A stretch of 64,000 bases of DNA, taken from assembly GCA_021613535.1 (NCBI GenBank), contig CP075492.1:19778001-19842000 (forward strand). Reading direction: 5' to 3'. The notes under the pieces are model-generated. The model ran no database searches and was not told where the DNA came from. It worked only from the letters and a program-made list of their open reading frames with translations. The stretch comes from Adineta vaga (lineage: Eukaryota; Rotifera). Both the position numbers and the translations under genes were made by a program. Below, in pieces: positions 34,094-45,099 of this stretch (positions are counted from its first letter, which is position 1; every line of letters begins with the position of its first letter).

Positions 34094-34590
34094 ATGTTTT
34101 TCGTTATCATCATTATTTTAGCAATTGCTGGTACAGAATCAGCTCCAGTAACGTATACTTATTATCAGTTAATGCCATTTTACAGTGAATGTTTTAGGGT
34201 CATATGAGTTTACATGATTTAATAGATAAAGAGCTATCATCAACAACACCCAATCTTCAATCTGTTACCAGCAAGTATAAACATATAAATGAAATAAAAG
34301 ATACCATTCATCAGGCCACTGATTATATTCGAATACTTTTGCCACCGTTTCTTGTTTTTGTTCTGTTTTATGTTTCTATTTTAGAAAGTGTTTCTACAAT
34401 AACTGCCATTGCAAGGTAAAGAACAAATGTTGATATCATGTTTATGTCTTAATCACTTTGTTTTTTTCAGCGTTCATGGTTCCATCCAAAGTGGCCTCAC
34501 GAATATCAACGTCGTCATGATATTAAACGACGCAAGTATTTGCACACTATTTTTATTTATAATATCTTTTTCCTTGTTGACAGGTCGTGA
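34094..34590 (+). CDS. Small secreted basic, Cys-containing protein (five exons)
   Basis: Reconstructed from splice signals: 34094-34147, 34198-34346, 34385-34415, 34471-34535 and 34584-34590. This gives 101 residues ending in a TGA. Start ATG, then a strong signal peptide (FFVIIIILAIAGTES). A helical polar middle (LHDLIDKELSSTTPNLQSV) follows, then a Cys cluster (KCFYNNCHC) and a basic, aromatic end (RSWFHPKW, HEYQRRHDIKRRK). The frame only makes sense with these introns, each 38-55 bp with GT..AG ends. No family recognised. It lies 308 bp after the transposase/peptidase gene and 486 bp before the Env-like gene, all on the same strand. Confidence 0.45.
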
Positions 34591-34649
34591 AATAGTTCTT
34601 AATCAACTCGTAAATCAATCGAATCCAATTTATTCCATCGCTTAGATCT

Positions 34650-35076
34650 TTAGTTTATCATTTTTCTTCTTATTTTTGCGTTCAATAATGAATAATAAAT
34701 TGTATATAATCTTGATAACAACATAGTTTTGTTTATAAATCAACAAAGTAATACTGATAAAATCATCAAAGACTAGCATTGAACATCCAGCGATAAAAGA
34801 AAATGAAAGTAACAAAAACGGCGTTAGAGGCAATGTAACAGATGACGAATAAATAGCGTAAAGGAACATAAATTGATTGGGTATCGATATCATCAGTCGA
34901 ACTTTCTTTTTTTCTTTTCGGCCAATCAATGTTGTTTTCTTTAACGTATAGAAAATATGAGTTATATATAATAGAGAAGAGACAAACAGCAAAAAATATT
35001 AAAATACCATTTGCGCATTGTCAATATCACCAAACAAGTTTTTTCTGCTATCGACGCTAAGTTAATATTGATTAAA
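34650..35076. other. Spacer before the Env-like gene
   Basis: AT-rich. A minus-strand open frame here (34642-34992) is hydrophobic and low-complexity and is not supported as a gene. Confidence 0.35.
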
Positions 35077-36693
35077 ATGAATTGCATAGAAATATTGTTT
35101 GTTTTGTTTTACATTATTAATTTGATGAAGCTGGGCTCATTTGTATCTATTCAAGATTTATCGAACAATGATGTTATTATTGATATTGTAAAAGGTTATG
35201 AACTTCGTCGTATAGGTGTGTATTCACCCAATATGGCACATGAAATTGTTCACACATTTGTACCAATTGATAAGTTATGTGGTGCATCGCTCTCAACGGA
35301 TGTTTGTTTGTTTATTTCATCAGCAGTCAAAACAAGTGTAGTTCAACTCGCGACAATCAAGAGATCAAATCAAATTATGTACACATCGTCTTCTTATGAT
35401 CGTGAACATGTATCAAAATTGATCAATAAAGATATGAATGAAGTTCTTGTGCAACATCATCCAAATGAAATTTTGAAAAGTGCACAATCGACGATCCATT
35501 TTATTGATAAGCGGTTTTATTATGAAAAGAATGAAGAAAAACAATTAGTTACAGCTTCTGCTACTAATATTGCCGATATTAGTTCGTCCATTCCGCATTT
35601 ATATCCAACAACGTTAGAAATTCTTCAGAATCAAATATCAAATAACAAAATAAGTTTTGATTATTTATCTCAAACCGATTTAAAATTCTTCTTAGCAGCA
35701 ATATTTTCCAAGTTTGATCGTATATCTACAAGTGAAAATTCGGAAGAAGCATCGTTTATATTTCTTCAATCAGTTATTGCACAATCTATATTTGTTTTAC
35801 GTCAATGCTCATTAAGTGTTCAAAGTTCATTAGATTCTCGACTATGTGTAGCTATATCTACATTATTTCTACGAGTTCCACCTGACACTATCACCAACTT
35901 CTTAATTTATCGTTTAATTCCACTACCTATTGTTTCTAATGGTAATAAATATATTTATTCGAATCTTCCAAAAATCGTTGGAATCAATCCACTAGAACAA
36001 TCGTTAATTACATGGAATGATGAAAGTGATATCAAGCAGTGTATATTCTCACCTATCGTTCAATGTGAAAAAAAGACTATCTCCATGTTAATATCTAAAT
36101 CATTATGTCTATCTCAATTATTGGACGATAACCAATTAGTCACTGATATGTGCAAAATTAGCAGATCACAATATATCGATCAAGATGTACTTCATGTCGA
36201 CAACAATATTTGGTTATTTTTTAATATTCATCAAACTGAATATTGTCAGATTTATTCAACTTCAAAAGAAATTAGTGAACCATTGTTAATATCAGAAGCA
36301 GCACTCATAAATCTGTCATGTAACAAGACAATCACTTGCGCGAATGTCGAATTATCATCATCATCTTGTACACAACGTCATCCGACCATTGTCAAATCAA
36401 ATATGATATCAAGGTATCGACATCTATCAAATGTGGTCGTATCATTAAAGAACATGACCAACACACTAATAACATCTTATCAAAAGCAATCACAACAATC
36501 TATTGACGAATTATCAACAATTTTCGCTTCGAAGCAATTATTGACAGTTCACGATATAATATTATATATTATAGTTCTATTAGTAGCTATTATCTGCTCT
36601 ATACTTTTGTATATATGGAGATATTTTCTAAACAAAATACGCAGACCTGTACGTCGCTTGAACACTGTTTTAGACGACATCTTCACTGTATAA
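35077..36693 (+). CDS. Env/F-like type I membrane glycoprotein (virus-derived, single exon)
   Basis: Intact frame of 538 residues from the ATG at 35077, which gives a good signal peptide; the frame is open further upstream. It has a large ectodomain with many cysteines concentrated in the C-terminal half, several N-glycosylation sequons, one membrane helix near residues 492-516 and a short basic cytoplasmic tail of about 20 residues. The cysteine spacing and the order of hydrophobic and Cys-rich segments resemble the envelope/F-type proteins of errantiviruses and the env-like ORFs known in bdelloid LTR retrotransposons. I see no obvious furin-type cleavage site or fusion peptide. No gag, pol or LTR lies nearby. 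Codon use and AT content match the neighbourhood. An unrelated host surface protein remains possible. Confidence 0.42.
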   Translation: MNCIEILFVLFYIINLMKLGSFVSIQDLSNNDVIIDIVKGYELRRIGVYSPNMAHEIVHTFVPIDKLCGASLSTDVCLFISSAVKTSVVQLATIKRSNQIMYTSSSYDREHVSKLINKDMNEVLVQHHPNEILKSAQSTIHFIDKRFYYEKNEEKQLVTASATNIADISSSIPHLYPTTLEILQNQISNNKISFDYLSQTDLKFFLAAIFSKFDRISTSENSEEASFIFLQSVIAQSIFVLRQCSLSVQSSLDSRLCVAISTLFLRVPPDTITNFLIYRLIPLPIVSNGNKYIYSNLPKIVGINPLEQSLITWNDESDIKQCIFSPIVQCEKKTISMLISKSLCLSQLLDDNQLVTDMCKISRSQYIDQDVLHVDNNIWLFFNIHQTEYCQIYSTSKEISEPLLISEAALINLSCNKTITCANVELSSSSCTQRHPTIVKSNMISRYRHLSNVVVSLKNMTNTLITSYQKQSQQSIDELSTIFASKQLLTVHDIILYIIVLLVAIICSILLYIWRYFLNKIRRPVRRLNTVLDDIFTV

Positions 36694-36889
36694 TTGTATA
36701 TATCTAGTTTTTCTGTACTTGCTTTTTTTTCTAATAAATGTTAATATTCAATATTCATGTTTTGTTATATAATACTATCAATAAATATGAATGTTTTTCC
36801 AAAAATCAGCTCATATAGTTTATTTTCTTACGATTACTGTCTTAAACCTATTCACAAAAGCCTTTTTTCGTTATAGTTTACTTGAACAT

Positions 36890-37490
36890 AGCACCCATGG
36901 TACTCAATCGATAGATCTCATCGAGTTCTATCTTGGTCTAACACTGTTCTATCCTTGTCTAACCTCTAAGTCAATTTGTTTGGATATAGTAAGCTCATTA
37001 GTAAGGAGTTACTATTTAGTAGTTTTTACCACTATAATAGATCCGAATATAGCATCCAATGTAGTCAATCGATAGAGCTGGTTAAGCTCTATCGATCCTG
37101 AAAGTTTCATCATTTGGTCCCATCTACGAGCGAATCCATTCAGGTTTTAGTACGATTTACTAGTAAAATTTGGTGTATTTAGCGAGTTTTACTAGTAAGA
37201 CGTATCCGAATCGGGTTTAAAAGGTGTTCATTCGATAGAGCTCGTCGAGATCTATCGACCCTGAAAGTTTCACTGCTTGGTCCCGTCAATAAGCGAATCC
37301 ATTCAGGTGTTCCTGAAATTTCTGTATTTTTTACCGGTTTTTTACTAGTTTTTTGGGCTTTTTTACTAGAAGGAAAGGTCTTTTGGGAAAAGTAAATACA
37401 CCATTCGATAGAGCTCGTCGAGTTGCATCTTGGTCCGATGTTGGTCCCGTTTGGTCCCGTCATCAGGCGAATCCATTCAAGAAAAACTCG
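36890..37490. repeat. ~160-180-bp tandem repeat, four units
   Basis: Cores beginning (T)CGATAGAGCTCGTCGAG occur at about 36910, 37068, 37230 and 37403. Most are followed by CTGAAAGTTTCA..TTGGTCCCGTC and GCGAATCCATTCA. Linkers contain (T)TTACTAG. The last unit runs directly into the first coding exon of the dynamin-like gene. Confidence 0.75.
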
Positions 37491-39620
37491 AATCCTATTC
37501 CAAGATAACCTACGTGATGATATGCGAGAAGTATTACACCAAGAGAAAATCTCTCTTCCTCATATTGTTGTTGTTGGTGGTCAATCGGTAAGTAACAAAC
37601 CTATCTGTGATTTTCTTCCTTCTATATGTTCTTCTAAAGGTTGGTAAATCGTCCGTTCTTGAAGCATTAAGTGGAGTTCAATTGCCGCGCGCACAAAATA
37701 TTTGTACTCGATGTCCACTTGAATTACGAATGAAAAGTATTCCTATACATGAAAAAGAATATGCAATCATTCGATGCGACGGTGTTAATGAGATTCTGAT
37801 TAATGATTTTTCTGATATTATGAAACTCATTACTGATTGTACAGTACGATTAGCAGGTGATAAATTGAATGTTTCAACAAAACCGATCTATTTGACTGTC
37901 TATAAACATAGTATTCAAGCAGATTTAACACTTATTGATTTACCAGGCATAACTCGTAATCCTCTCGATGGACAATCGAAAACGATTTATCAAGATATTG
38001 TTACATTGATTGAACATTACATTGAACCGAAAACAGCGATCGTTTTACATGTTATTCCTTCATCTGTAGATTTTACCACTTCAGAATCGATTCAACTTGC
38101 TAAGAAAAATGATCCAACTTGTAAGAATTATCTCTTGAAATATTATTCTTTAATATTTGTTTCCATTCAAAAGGTGAACGACAATTGATTGCTGTATCGA
38201 AAATAGATAAATTTGATAAAGGTATTGGTGAAAAACTTCAAGGTATTGGACCAGGTTCAATGGTTTTAAAACTTGGTTGTATCGCTGTACTTAATCGTAC
38301 ACAAGAAGAAATTGATGAAAATATTCCATTTGATGAAATGCGAAGAAGAGAACAAAGTTTTTTTCGTTCAAACCAAGCATTTGTTAATGTTCCTGAACGA
38401 TATCTTGGTAGTTATCAATTAGTAAAACGTTTGACTTTAATTCAACAAGAACGTATACGATCAACATTACCATCCATTATTGATCAGCTAAAAAACGAAA
38501 TTAAATCGAAAAAAACTCAATTGAAACAAATGCCACCATCTGTATCATCTGAAATAGATTGTTGGTCATTGTATACAAGTTTATTAAAAAAATATAGTGA
38601 AATAATTAATTCACGTGTTCATGGAGTTTATGATAATGAAATGCAATTCAATTTCAATGAAAGTAATTTACGAACAGCAACAACCTTGGTTAATCAAGAT
38701 GTAAATGATCGATTTGATGAACGTATTGCTTTTCAATTATATAATCGGCAGAAAGACTGTCGAAATGCAATTAATACATGTTTTACAGATTTCTTTTCAA
38801 CACAATATCAAACACATGTGTTAAAATTACTTGAAGAAAATGCAGGTGTTGCATTACCAAATTTTCCATCATTTAGTATTGTCGAAAGACTTTATCATTT
38901 AGAGCAGAACAAATTGATTAAACCATGTGCAGATTTAGTGGAATCATATGTCGAATATTTAAAAACAATATTAATCAAAATTTTACATCAAATTTTTATT
39001 GAAGAAACAAGTTATAAATATAATTTAATACATAAATTAACTGATATTATTATGTGTACGCTCGATGAAAGTTATGAACATTGCAAAATCGATCTTGTGA
39101 GAATGTTAGAAATTGAACAACGAATTTTTACACTTGACACTTATTATATGGATTGTGTGGATAAAATCAAAAAGAAATGTCAAGACCATCTCAATAGTCT
39201 TCAACTGAGTATGTTTCAGTCTTGTATAAAAGAAAATCAAGATCGTGTACTCATCGATTTCTCTTTCTTTTAGATGGAAATAAACAAATAGGTTCATCGG
39301 TACATGCTATTAATGATTTTACAGTTAATTTGGCTTATATTTCAAATCAATATCCAACAACATTGGATGTTCAAACAGCTATAACAGCCTATTGTCGTGT
39401 AGTTGGACGACGTGTTATTGATCAAATTTCTCAATTATGCTATTATTGGTTTATTACTCGATGTGCTCTGATATTAGATTCAAAATTAACATCAGTATAT
39501 ACATCGGCTATACTATTCGAATGGATGCGTGAACCATTTGATCAACAACAAAAACGTGAAAGCTTAAAGACAAGTATTGATGCTATGGAACGAGCATTAC
39601 TTATGGGACAAAATATATAG
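37490..39620 (+). CDS. Dynamin/Mx-like large GTPase, N-terminus replaced by repeat
   Basis: Exons about 37490-37587, 37640-38120, 38174-39208 and 39274-39620, with introns of 52-65 bp. Exon boundaries are phase-consistent for 621 codons from exon 2. The GTPase domain has G1 VVGGQSVGKSSVL, switch I with CTRCP, G3 DLPGITRNP and G4 VSKIDKFD. A dynamin middle region (NVPERYLGSYQLVKRL) and a C-terminal GED-like helical part (YCRVVGRRVIDQISQL) follow. No stalk PH domain is seen, so it is closer to Mx or plant-type dynamins. The normal N-terminal ~25 residues are missing. Upstream the frame continues into the tandem repeat, where an in-frame ATG (37438) could start translation. Such proteins remodel membranes; antiviral Mx-type roles are possible but unproven here. 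Confidence 0.75.
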
Positions 39621-39879
39621 AATATAAACATAATCTATTTAATTTTACTTGAAGGTATGGGAGATGAAAGTGCACGATACGCTGCATCTTCTATTGTCTC
39701 CGGACCCAAAAGATTTCTGATACTACTCTTTATTACATTTTCTTAAAGATCAATTATAGAGTTAGCAAAGAAATTAAAAAAGCTATGTCAATGATAAGTA
39801 AAATTTTAGAAACATCCGTGTTTTGTGTCGTTGAATTCTTCATCTAATCCATAATCTTGAACTTTTTTGTCAAATTCTT
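39621..39879. other. 3' flank between convergent genes
   Basis: No supported feature. A short plus-strand open run (GMGDESARYAASS) follows the dynamin stop but has no identity I can defend. Confidence 0.35.
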
Positions 39880-40864
39880 TCTCAATCACTATAACCCATC
39901 TCAATATTTAATCTGAATTTTTCACACAAAATTCATCTAATTTTGGATCCGTATGACAAAAAGATGCTGTATCATGCGTTTTCCGCCAATCTTTTTTTTC
40001 CACGATATAAAGTTCTTTGATGTGCTTTTATTCGAAGAACTCTACCCATAAAAACTTCAGCACATATAAAAGCACCATGACGATTTGCTTTGTTTTTTGT
40101 ACCTTTTCTTGATCGAGCAAAATACATTCCATGACCTAGCATTGTCGTATCTGCTTTAGTACTAATTATAAAATCCGAATGTGCAATTAGAATAGCTGAA
40201 CTTGGATTAGTTTGATGGAAACCAATGTAAAGATTTTTTTATTCTTTTCTGGATCAATATCAAAATGACGTGGTTGTGGATTGTAACCTTGAAAATGAAA
40301 TATAAATATATGTCCCAAATGACGACTTTCACATGCAGAACCAACAGAACATGTTTTATCACCTAATAGATGATAAGGAATATATCGTTGTTGTTTTCGT
40401 GAAAGTGATGTGGTTGGTATCTCAAAAAAAAATCCAAGATTAGTAAATCCTGACTTGTAATGCCACCATATACGATAATGATAATAATCCAAAAGAGATG
40501 CTAATATAAGAAAAAAGAATGATATACCAATAATAATAGAAAGACTTTTTGTTGTTATATGATGTCTTATCGTAAGACAAATCACAATTGTTGCTATACG
40601 AATACAAAACATGACAAACGAATATGCGAATTTTAATTGAAAACGTAATGTTGGCCGTGCACGATAACATGGACAATTACAATTGAAAGACAGACATCGA
40701 TGTGTTGATTTTGCTGTAAATAAACTGTAGATCTGTTGGCGACAGCTTAGTAAACAACAAATACAGCAACATATTGGTATTAAAGATAATAATATTAGAA
40801 AAATAAATACAAGCATGCCACCGTTCGAATTGTATCCGCAAGAAACAGAATTAAACTTCACCAA
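39880..40864 (-). pseudogene. Membrane-anchored PARP-like protein with two homopolymer frameshifts
   Basis: Minus strand. The N-terminal half has Cys-rich membrane segments (MLVFIFLILLSLIPICCCIC, then FAYSFVMFCIRIATIVICL and IIIGISFFFLILASLL). Then comes a cytosolic part with the PARP-like signature YIGFHQTNPSSAILIAHSDF, then TTMLGHGMYFARS and HGAFICAEVFMG, continuing as HDTASFCHTDPKLDEFC after a frame change. Frame changes fall in A-runs near 40232-40244 and 39992-40000, and an in-frame stop occurs near 39925. PARP-like domains transfer ADP-ribose from NAD. Homopolymer errors could explain the two frame changes but not the stop. The apparent N-terminus begins right after the ART stop codon, so 5' exons are missing. 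Confidence 0.6.
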
Positions 40865-42164
40865 TTAATTCACAATTTTCTCAACTTTATAATAGCAATC
40901 ACCAATCAAAGGATTTGTTGTTACTACAAACTTGTGTGCTTTTTGTAATGCGATCTGATACATATTAAAGGCATCGTCAAAACGATCTTGTTCAGAATAA
41001 ATATCACCGATTCTAAGATGATGTTGTATACATTTTGTAGATGTCACATGACCTGTCTCTTCAAGCAATTGGAAATGACGCAAACGATAGTCCAATGCTT
41101 TATCTAGATTGTCTGTTAAATTGGCTACTGAATCATACAAGTTCGCTAATTCATTTGTATCAGTAGGAGGCGAATGATTGAGTTTGTTTTCAATCCATTC
41201 GAAACGATTTTGATCATAGTTTGATTCTTTCCACAAAAGCTTTTCACAGGATTCACAAAATTTTGAAAGTCTGATAGAGTCTGGCTAGGAAGAATCATAT
41301 ATTCATCGGCTATGCTTCTCAAGTTTTCGCATGCTATTTGCATTGCATCATCAAATTGACGAATATAATTTCCAAGTTGCTGAAGTTGCGGATCATCGTC
41401 TGTTGTCATTTTTAATTGTATATTCCAAATGCCATCATCAAATTGTTTCATTCCTTCAATTCGGACTATGGAAGGTACTGAGAATAAAATTTCGCCTTCT
41501 CTCATCGAACTCAAATGATCGATAGAAGCATATGGAACAAACGTTTTTATTGAAGTATCAACATCAATTTCAAAAGTCATACCTACGAGAGATATATCAT
41601 TTTCATCGATGCCTTGTATAAAACTTCTTGCCACATCTTCTGAAGATGTTGTCGAAAGAAAACTATAAAAGGCAATGAGACCACCAATACTACGTTTTAT
41701 TTGTTCAAGGATAATTTTTGGCACGCTAGAACAAATTCTGTATGAATATATCTTATGTTCGATGATTAGAGAAACAAGTTAACTTACATTTGACCACGAT
41801 ATAGTTTCGCTGCAGAAACAGGATTAGAATTTTGTTCGCGTATCAGAGCTTCGTGAAGATCTTTGATGAAGAAACGTAATTTCCATATTGATATAACTTT
41901 CAATCCTCGTGAGATTGAATTGAGTAATCTAAATAGAAATGCATCTCGCGTATACCACCAAATCGAAGAATGTTTATTGTAATCTCGATGAAATTCATCA
42001 ATAAATCTTAAGTGGGCCGAATTATTACGACAATATTCAGTACAATATTCAACAAACTCATCCATATTAACGACATCGTATTCGATTTCAACAATCAATT
42101 CTTTGAAAATCTGTAAATACATGAACAATCGATCTATGAAGACATATGTTATAATTAATATCAA
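40865..42164 (-). pseudogene. ADP-ribosyltransferase (ART, R-S-E type) with TPR tail, truncated and frameshifted
   Basis: Exons about 42164-41788 and 41725-40865 (62-bp intron). The N-terminal part (FMYLQIFKELIVEIEYD) is the spacer seen upstream of the ART domain in bdelloid ART-TPR proteins. The ART core follows with KLYRGQ (R), AFYSFLSTTSS (S-T-S) and REGEILF (E-x-E), so all residues of the arginine-specific R-S-E clade are present. TPR-like helices come next (LANLYDSVANLTDNLDKALD, HHLRIGDIYSEQDRFDDAFN), ending at TAA 40865-40867. A frame change lies between about 41240 and 41280. The usual N-terminal ~130 residues are absent. Known members are numerous in bdelloids; substrates are unknown. 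Confidence 0.68.
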
Positions 42165-43053
42165 ATAAATCTATTGAATGACCGAAATAATATATATAAA
42201 TTTAAAAGAAGTTTTTATGCTTTTAGAACATTATTTTTTAAATTCATCTGATGACAAATTACTTATATACTTCATGTCTTTAAATTGCTTCAGTACTCTC
42301 ACAAATGATTTTCCCACCGAACGTTAAACGTTGTTTACAAGCAGGCGACTCACCACTATCTTGTATGATTTCTTTTACATTAACCACAGTCGTTACCGGG
42401 TGCACTGTTATTATAATCCATTCGCCCGTGGGTATATAAATAAATATCTGAAAGAGTCATTGAAATGTGTTGTATTAATCTTCATAGAAAAAACCAAAAG
42501 ATTCGATCAATTTATTTTATTAGTTTTAATTAATTTTGCCATTAGGATTGAATTCTTTTGATATAACTGAGCTAATATAATTTCACAATATGCAACGAAT
42601 TTATATAATACGATTGTCAATCAATGTATACGTATAGATTGATATCCATGGAAATATGTATTAGATGATCCAAGATGCCTTAAAGTGACATTCGATGTGT
42701 TTCAAGGAAAAAACCTTAATGAATGAAAGTCATGTGATGGGAAATTCCAGTTCTCTAGAAACTGGTTTCTATACGGATTCATCTCGTATATATAGTGACT
42801 GTCGTCATGTAATGGGAAAAACAAAATGGGTGGGTGTGGTTGAGTGGGGTTAGGATACTCTCTGAATCATTATTCATACTCTCACACATTTATCTCATAT
42901 ATCGAATACACGGTTTTGAATATTTCTGTCAGACTAAGTTGCTCAAATGCGTGTTTGCAGTTTTTATTAATTTCTTGTAATGGAAAGATTAGAGAGCACC
43001 ACTGAAAAAAAATGAAAATCACGGATCAAAATGTCTTTAAGCAGCATTATTCT
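42165..43053. other. Non-coding gap
   Basis: No supported gene. A G-rich stretch at about 42827-42855 (GGGTGGGTGTGGTTGAGTGG) is discussed under rejected items. Confidence 0.45.
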
Positions 43054-44163
43054 TCAAAGTTTCATTTCAATATTGCATTTAGAATCGTCTGAAAATTTTC
43101 CTTCGTTAAATCGACCCTTACATTTCGTGCCATCAGACGAAGTATATACACCGTAACCTGTTCTCATATCGTCATACCAACTGCCCATATATGTATCGCC
43201 TCCAGACCAAGTCATAATCCCTTCACCGTCCCTCGTATCGTTCTTCCAATCACCCATGTAATAGTTGTCATTGAACAAAACTGCACTACCCCTGCCATGT
43301 CTCTTATCGTTAATCCAGTCACCTACATATGTATCGCCATTATACCATGTCATAACACCTTTGCCATGTCTCTTACCGTTAATCCAGTCACCTACATATA
43401 TATCGCCATCATACCATGTCATAACACCTCGACCCGTCATGTCTCCCTCAATCCAGTCACCTACATATTTGTTACCGTTAGAATAGTAATATGTACCAAC
43501 TCCATGTCTAAAGCCACCTTTGAATCGTCCTTCATATCTTTCGCCATCGGCCCATTCAAAGATACCCTGACCCGTCTGCATATCGTCAATCCAACCACCT
43601 ATGTAAATATCGCCATCAGACCAAATCATAAGACCTTCACCATTTCTATTATAGTTGAGCCAGGTACCGCTATACTGACTGCCATCAGAAAACCTCATAA
43701 CACCCTGACCCGTTTGGACTCCTTGGGTCCAGTTACCTACATATTTGTTACCGTTGGAATAGTAACATGTACCAACTCCATGTCTAAAGCCATCTTTGAA
43801 TCGTCCTTCATATCTTTCGCCATCGGACGATCTGAAGATACCCTGACCCATCTGCATATCGTTAATCCAATCACCTGTATAAATTGTGCCATTAGACCAA
43901 ATCATATCACCTTTGCCATGTCTCTTACCGTTAATCCAGTCACCTACATATATATCACCATCATACCATGTCATAACACCTCGACCCGTCATGTCTCCCT
44001 CAATCCAGTCACCTACATATTTGTTACCGTTAGAATAGTGACATGTACCAACTCCATGCCTGAAGCCATTTTTAAGTTGTCCTGTGTAATTATTACCATT
44101 TGAATACGTTACGACGCTTGAAACTATTGAAAAGATAAAAACAAGTGTCAAAAAGAGTCTCAT
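43054..44163 (-). CDS. Secreted MORN-repeat protein
   Basis: Intronless, 369 residues from the ATG at 44163. It has an N-terminal signal peptide (MRLFLTLVFIFSIVSSVV), then about 14 MORN repeats of ~23 residues (pattern YxGDWxxGxxxGxGxMxWxxGxxY), filling the protein to about residue 350. The tail is short with two Cys. MORN modules are usually cytosolic and bind lipids or other proteins (junctophilins, PIP kinases, radial-spoke proteins), so a secretory leader is unusual. Two stretches of ~50 residues (covering FRHGVGT to KRHGKG) are almost identical in DNA, a recent internal duplication. The lack of introns in an intron-rich genome suggests either retrocopying or horizontal acquisition; I cannot decide. 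Confidence 0.85.
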   Translation of the reverse strand: MRLFLTLVFIFSIVSSVVTYSNGNNYTGQLKNGFRHGVGTCHYSNGNKYVGDWIEGDMTGRGVMTWYDGDIYVGDWINGKRHGKGDMIWSNGTIYTGDWINDMQMGQGIFRSSDGERYEGRFKDGFRHGVGTCYYSNGNKYVGNWTQGVQTGQGVMRFSDGSQYSGTWLNYNRNGEGLMIWSDGDIYIGGWIDDMQTGQGIFEWADGERYEGRFKGGFRHGVGTYYYSNGNKYVGDWIEGDMTGRGVMTWYDGDIYVGDWINGKRHGKGVMTWYNGDTYVGDWINDKRHGRGSAVLFNDNYYMGDWKNDTRDGEGIMTWSGGDTYMGSWYDDMRTGYGVYTSSDGTKCKGRFNEGKFSDDSKCNIEMKL

Positions 44164-44169
44164 TAGCAA

Positions 44170-45099
44170 TAGAATCTAGTAAGAAGAAAAACTAACGGAA
44201 AAAGTGGAATTGGAGTATAATTCACACTGAAATCAAATAGAGGAGAGGCACAAAGAAATTATACATAAAAGCAACGCTACACACAAAACTAAAGCACGGC
44301 AGTGATGATTGAAAAATAACTATATTCCAATTTTTCAATTCACCAGCGTACTCATTTAATTATGCACGGTTTTGGTGGCTGACTATACTATATTCGTTTT
44401 AATTATTACGTTCTTTTTCAGAGAATCATTGAAAAGGCTTAGTATGTGAACAGTTGCCACACATTCTCCTTTCCGCTGAACAAAAGTGGTAAAAGAAGAA
44501 CTCTTCGATGAGATTATTGTTATGTATGTATCTCACCAAAACAAGTGAAATTATGACTAATAGTAACAGATGTGTCAGTACTAGAGAGCAGTGAGTCCAT
44601 CTTATTTTACATCGAGGCACGGATCTGCACCTGAGAAAAGTTAGCTGTGGATCTGGAGTCAACTCAAATCCAATTGAATTTAGATCTTAAGTTTCTTCCT
44701 TAATATTTAATAGTTTCTGTCAACATAAATAAATGGAGATACACGAGAAAGAACTTTTCTCACCATACTTATATGTGGAAATATTGATTGTCTATGTCTT
44801 AGTTCTCATTCATATTTTTTTACTTAATTTACTAACTCTTACTGGTAGCAACTCTCCGATTGTATAAAACATAATCAGACAAAGAAATCTATATTCCCGG
44901 GCGGAATTCTGATATTTTTGGGTTCAGAACTTAATCCAAATCGGACTGATATCAGCAATAATCTATATGAAGTTCGAGAAATCAAAAGAATGCTGTACTT
45001 AATGAATTTCAATATCCTTTAAATAATATAGAAACTCTTATGATACAGCTAATTCTCAGAAACTAAATGCAGTACATTCTAATCTCGACCAAAGTTATG
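44170..45099. other. Non-coding gap
   Basis: No supported gene. A minus-strand 78-codon frame at 44426-44662 has one hydrophobic segment but no family match I recognise. Confidence 0.4.

Noticed and set aside
37179-37463. 94-codon minus-strand frame in the 37-kb tandem repeat
   Set aside because: Crosses repeat unit boundaries and is explained by the repeat; no homology.
42827-42855. G-rich run GGGTGGGTGTGGTTGAGTGG resembling the bdelloid telomeric unit TGTGGG
   Set aside because: Only one imperfect TGTGG occurs and there is no tandem TGTGGG array. Similar GAGGGTG-rich runs occur at 5470-5500, 51820 and 62680, so it is simple sequence.
43265-44103. Long plus-strand open frames opposite the MORN gene (up to 268 codons)
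   Set aside because: They are antisense shadows of the periodic MORN coding sequence. Their apparent repeats mirror the MORN repeats.
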